NCBI GenBank assembly: GCA_913031405.1 | Contig: CAJWCX010000047.1 | Span: 1 to 7,559, forward strand | Reading direction: 5' to 3' | Source of the DNA: an uncultured Flavobacteriales bacterium | Lineage (GTDB): Bacteria; Bacteroidota; Bacteroidia; Flavobacteriales_D; Crocinitomicaceae | Length of the DNA: 7,559 bases | Shown here: positions 6,172 to 7,559 of the stretch, one piece after another | Position numbering within the stretch: position 1 is the first letter of the stretch | Layout: each line of letters opens with the position of its first letter | The notes under the pieces: generated by a model | Database searches by the model: none | Seen by the model: the letters and a program-made list of their open reading frames with translations, nothing else | What the model was told of the DNA's origin: nothing | Made by a program: the position numbers and the translations under genes

Positions 6172-6918
6172 ATGAGTTTTGATTTGTTAAATTACCTTTG
6201 GATTTGCGTCGCCGTAATTACTTTTTTGGTCTTAGTACTTTTCAAGATTAAGGCACCATACGGCAGACATTCCAGTCAGCAATGGGGCCCTATGATATCC
6301 AATAAATGGGGATGGTTCATTATGGAACTTCCTGCTCTTGTATTAATGCCATTGATTTCTCTCATGGGATCCTCAGAAAAGAATGAGGTCAGCTATTTCT
6401 TAATTGTTATTTGGGTGCTCCATTATGCCAACAGAACATTAATTTTTCCTTTCAAGCTCAAAACTGCAGACAAAAAAATGCCCCTAGTCATTGTAGGAAG
6501 TGCTGTCCTCTTTAATGGTGTTAACGGCTTCTTAAATGGCTATGTATTGGGATACATGCAGCCACAATTACTCGACCCCACTTCTTTTCATGTCTTGATT
6601 GGAGGAATGGTCTTTTTTACAGGAATGGGAATCAATAGGTGGGCCGACAGATCCTTGATCGCTTTAAGGGAAAAACAGCAGGGTTATCAAATTCCCAAAG
6701 GAGGTTTGTTTGAATATATATCATGTCCGAATCACTTTGGTGAAATCGTAGAATGGATTGGCTTTGCTCTGATTGCGTGGAACCTTCCAGCAGTAACTTT
6801 TGCAATATGGACCTTTTGCAACTTGAGTCCAAGATCATTGAACCACCATGAATGGTACCAAAATAATTTTGATAAATACCCAAAAAATCGAAAGGCCATA
6901 TTACCCTATATTTTATGA
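6172..6918 (+). CDS. Steroid 5-alpha-reductase family membrane protein (SRD5A-like)
   Basis: This 248-residue, multi-pass membrane protein is close in length to human SRD5A1/2 (about 255). Matches run through the whole chain. APYGRHSSQQWGP (28-40) fits the family's PYGRYSS-type stretch and MELPALVL (51-58) the QELPS segment. LHYANRTLIFPF (83-94) fits the HYxxRTLIYPF segment, and GMGINRWADR (151-160) follows. The C-terminal block GGLFEYISCPNHFGEIVEWIGFALIAW (177-203), then HHEWY (225-229) and YPKNRKAILP (236-245), is the NADPH-site hallmark. Glu52 and Tyr85 align with the residues reported as catalytic in SRD5A2 (E57, Y91). The family reduces the delta-4 bond of 3-oxo steroids, or related enones and polyprenols, with NADPH; the bacterial substrate is not known. 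About six membrane helices are visible. The TGA stop overlaps the next gene's ATG, so the two are coupled. Confidence 0.88.
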   Translation: MSFDLLNYLWICVAVITFLVLVLFKIKAPYGRHSSQQWGPMISNKWGWFIMELPALVLMPLISLMGSSEKNEVSYFLIVIWVLHYANRTLIFPFKLKTADKKMPLVIVGSAVLFNGVNGFLNGYVLGYMQPQLLDPTSFHVLIGGMVFFTGMGINRWADRSLIALREKQQGYQIPKGGLFEYISCPNHFGEIVEWIGFALIAWNLPAVTFAIWTFCNLSPRSLNHHEWYQNNFDKYPKNRKAILPYIL

Positions 6919-7559
6919 AACAACATGTATTAATTACGGGAGCTACAGGAACTGTTGGCAAAGAAGTTCTTAAACAGCTCTACCAAAGAGAAGGATGTAA
7001 AATTTCTGTATTGTGTCGTGGTTCTTCAAAAAATAAAAGAATACTTCGCCCCTATCGCAATAACATTAATATAATTGATGTTGATCTTACCAAGCAAAAA
7101 GAATTACAAAAACTTAACTCAGCTTATGACATAGTCATTCATCTCGCTGCAGTGATTCCCCCCTTGGCAGACGAAAAACCATCATTAACAAATCAGGTAA
7201 ACTTTTTGGGTACCAAACATTTAATCAATCGACTCGAACAAATCAGTCCCAATTGCTTTTTTATGTACAGTTCATCAATAGCCGTATATGGAGACCGATT
7301 GAATTCACCAAATATCTCGGTCACGGATCAGCTTCCTGAAAATGACGAAGATCCATATGCACAAAGCAAGTTGGATACAGAACCGATAATAAAAGCTTCA
7401 AAACTTGACTGGACAATATTTCGATTGACTGCAATTATGGGAGTCAAGAACCATAAAATGACAGGACTTATGTTTCATATGCCTCTAGAAACAAAAATGG
7501 AAATAGCTATGCCAGAGGACACCGCGAGAGCTTTTACTAATGGTATTGACAAAAAAGAT
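6915..7559 (+). CDS. NAD(P)-dependent extended short-chain dehydrogenase/epimerase, partial
   Basis: The frame opens at the ATG of an ATGA overlap with the 5-alpha-reductase-like gene and runs off the window's end after 215 residues. It begins MKQHVLITGATGTVGKEVL, where TGATGTVG (8-15) is the TGxxGxxG dinucleotide-binding loop of extended SDRs. HLAAVIPP (77-83) is the strand-4 region. MYSSSIAVYGD (117-127) carries the catalytic Ser/Thr, and PYAQSK (147-152) supplies the YxxxK pair Tyr148 and Lys152. FRLTAIMG (169-176) follows. The fold covers nucleotide-sugar epimerases, 3-beta-hydroxysteroid dehydrogenases and related sterol enzymes. The substrate-binding C-terminal third is missing, so these cannot be separated from sequence alone. 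The 4-nt overlap implies the product is made together with the 5-alpha-reductase homologue. This raises a hydroxysteroid- or lipid-type oxidoreductase as one possibility, though that is inference. Confidence 0.87.
   Translation, partial: MKQHVLITGATGTVGKEVLKQLYQREGCKISVLCRGSSKNKRILRPYRNNINIIDVDLTKQKELQKLNSAYDIVIHLAAVIPPLADEKPSLTNQVNFLGTKHLINRLEQISPNCFFMYSSSIAVYGDRLNSPNISVTDQLPENDEDPYAQSKLDTEPIIKASKLDWTIFRLTAIMGVKNHKMTGLMFHMPLETKMEIAMPEDTARAFTNGIDKKD

Noticed and set aside
6632..6961. Minus-strand open frame across the 5-alpha-reductase/SDR junction.
   Set aside because: It overlaps two genes with clear family motifs on the plus strand and has no recognisable domain or promoter.

Overview
The window looks like chromosomal DNA of a member of the phylum Bacteroidota. 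The base composition is AT-rich, and Shine-Dalgarno sequences are missing ahead of almost every start. Promoter-like TAnnTTTG (-7) boxes sit upstream of several genes. Several proteins have a Bacteroidota flavour: a PUR/DUF3276 protein, a DUF6787-like membrane protein, and an MltF-type lipoprotein with a short Cys-containing leader. Class and genus cannot be fixed from this sequence. There are nine protein genes (two cut by the window edges) and one tRNA. No mobile element, CRISPR array or rRNA was seen. No gene-free stretch exceeds about 155 bases.

Region 1 (1-3453, minus strand) reads as one tightly packed operon transcribed right to left. The order is an MltF-like lipoprotein lytic transglycosylase, miaA (tRNA-A37 dimethylallyltransferase), an ABC ATPase of the LolD/MacB type, and the N-terminal part of its FtsX/MacB-like permease, cut at base 1. 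The junctions are an 8-nt overlap, a 2-nt gap and a 1-nt overlap, so translational coupling is likely. The ATPase lacks the usual switch histidine and has other altered ATP-site residues.

Region 2 (3454-3988, plus strand) holds a small PUR-domain nucleic-acid-binding protein and a solitary tRNA-Val(UAC). The tRNA has its own -7 box and a clear intrinsic terminator. The spacer between region 1 and the PUR gene carries closely spaced promoter-like boxes facing both ways.

Region 3 (4079-4818, plus strand) holds two small integral membrane proteins, DUF6787-like and DUF4149/TMEM205-like, 23 nt apart and probably co-transcribed.

Region 4 (4856-6016, minus strand) is an acyl-CoA dehydrogenase most like glutaryl-CoA dehydrogenase, starting at GTG. 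The residue aligned with the catalytic glutamate is glutamine (YQGT instead of YEGT), and one carboxylate-pocket residue also differs. This is the most notable protein-level oddity in the window.

Region 5 (6172-7559, plus strand) is a divergent pair. The first gene is a full-length homologue of eukaryotic steroid 5-alpha-reductase. Its stop overlaps the start (ATGA) of an extended short-chain dehydrogenase/epimerase that runs off the window. The pairing suggests consecutive reductive steps on one lipid, steroid-like or polyprenoid substrate; that is inference.

Overall most genes are ordinary chromosomal ones. The items most worth following up are the YQGT acyl-CoA dehydrogenase and the 5-alpha-reductase/SDR pair.
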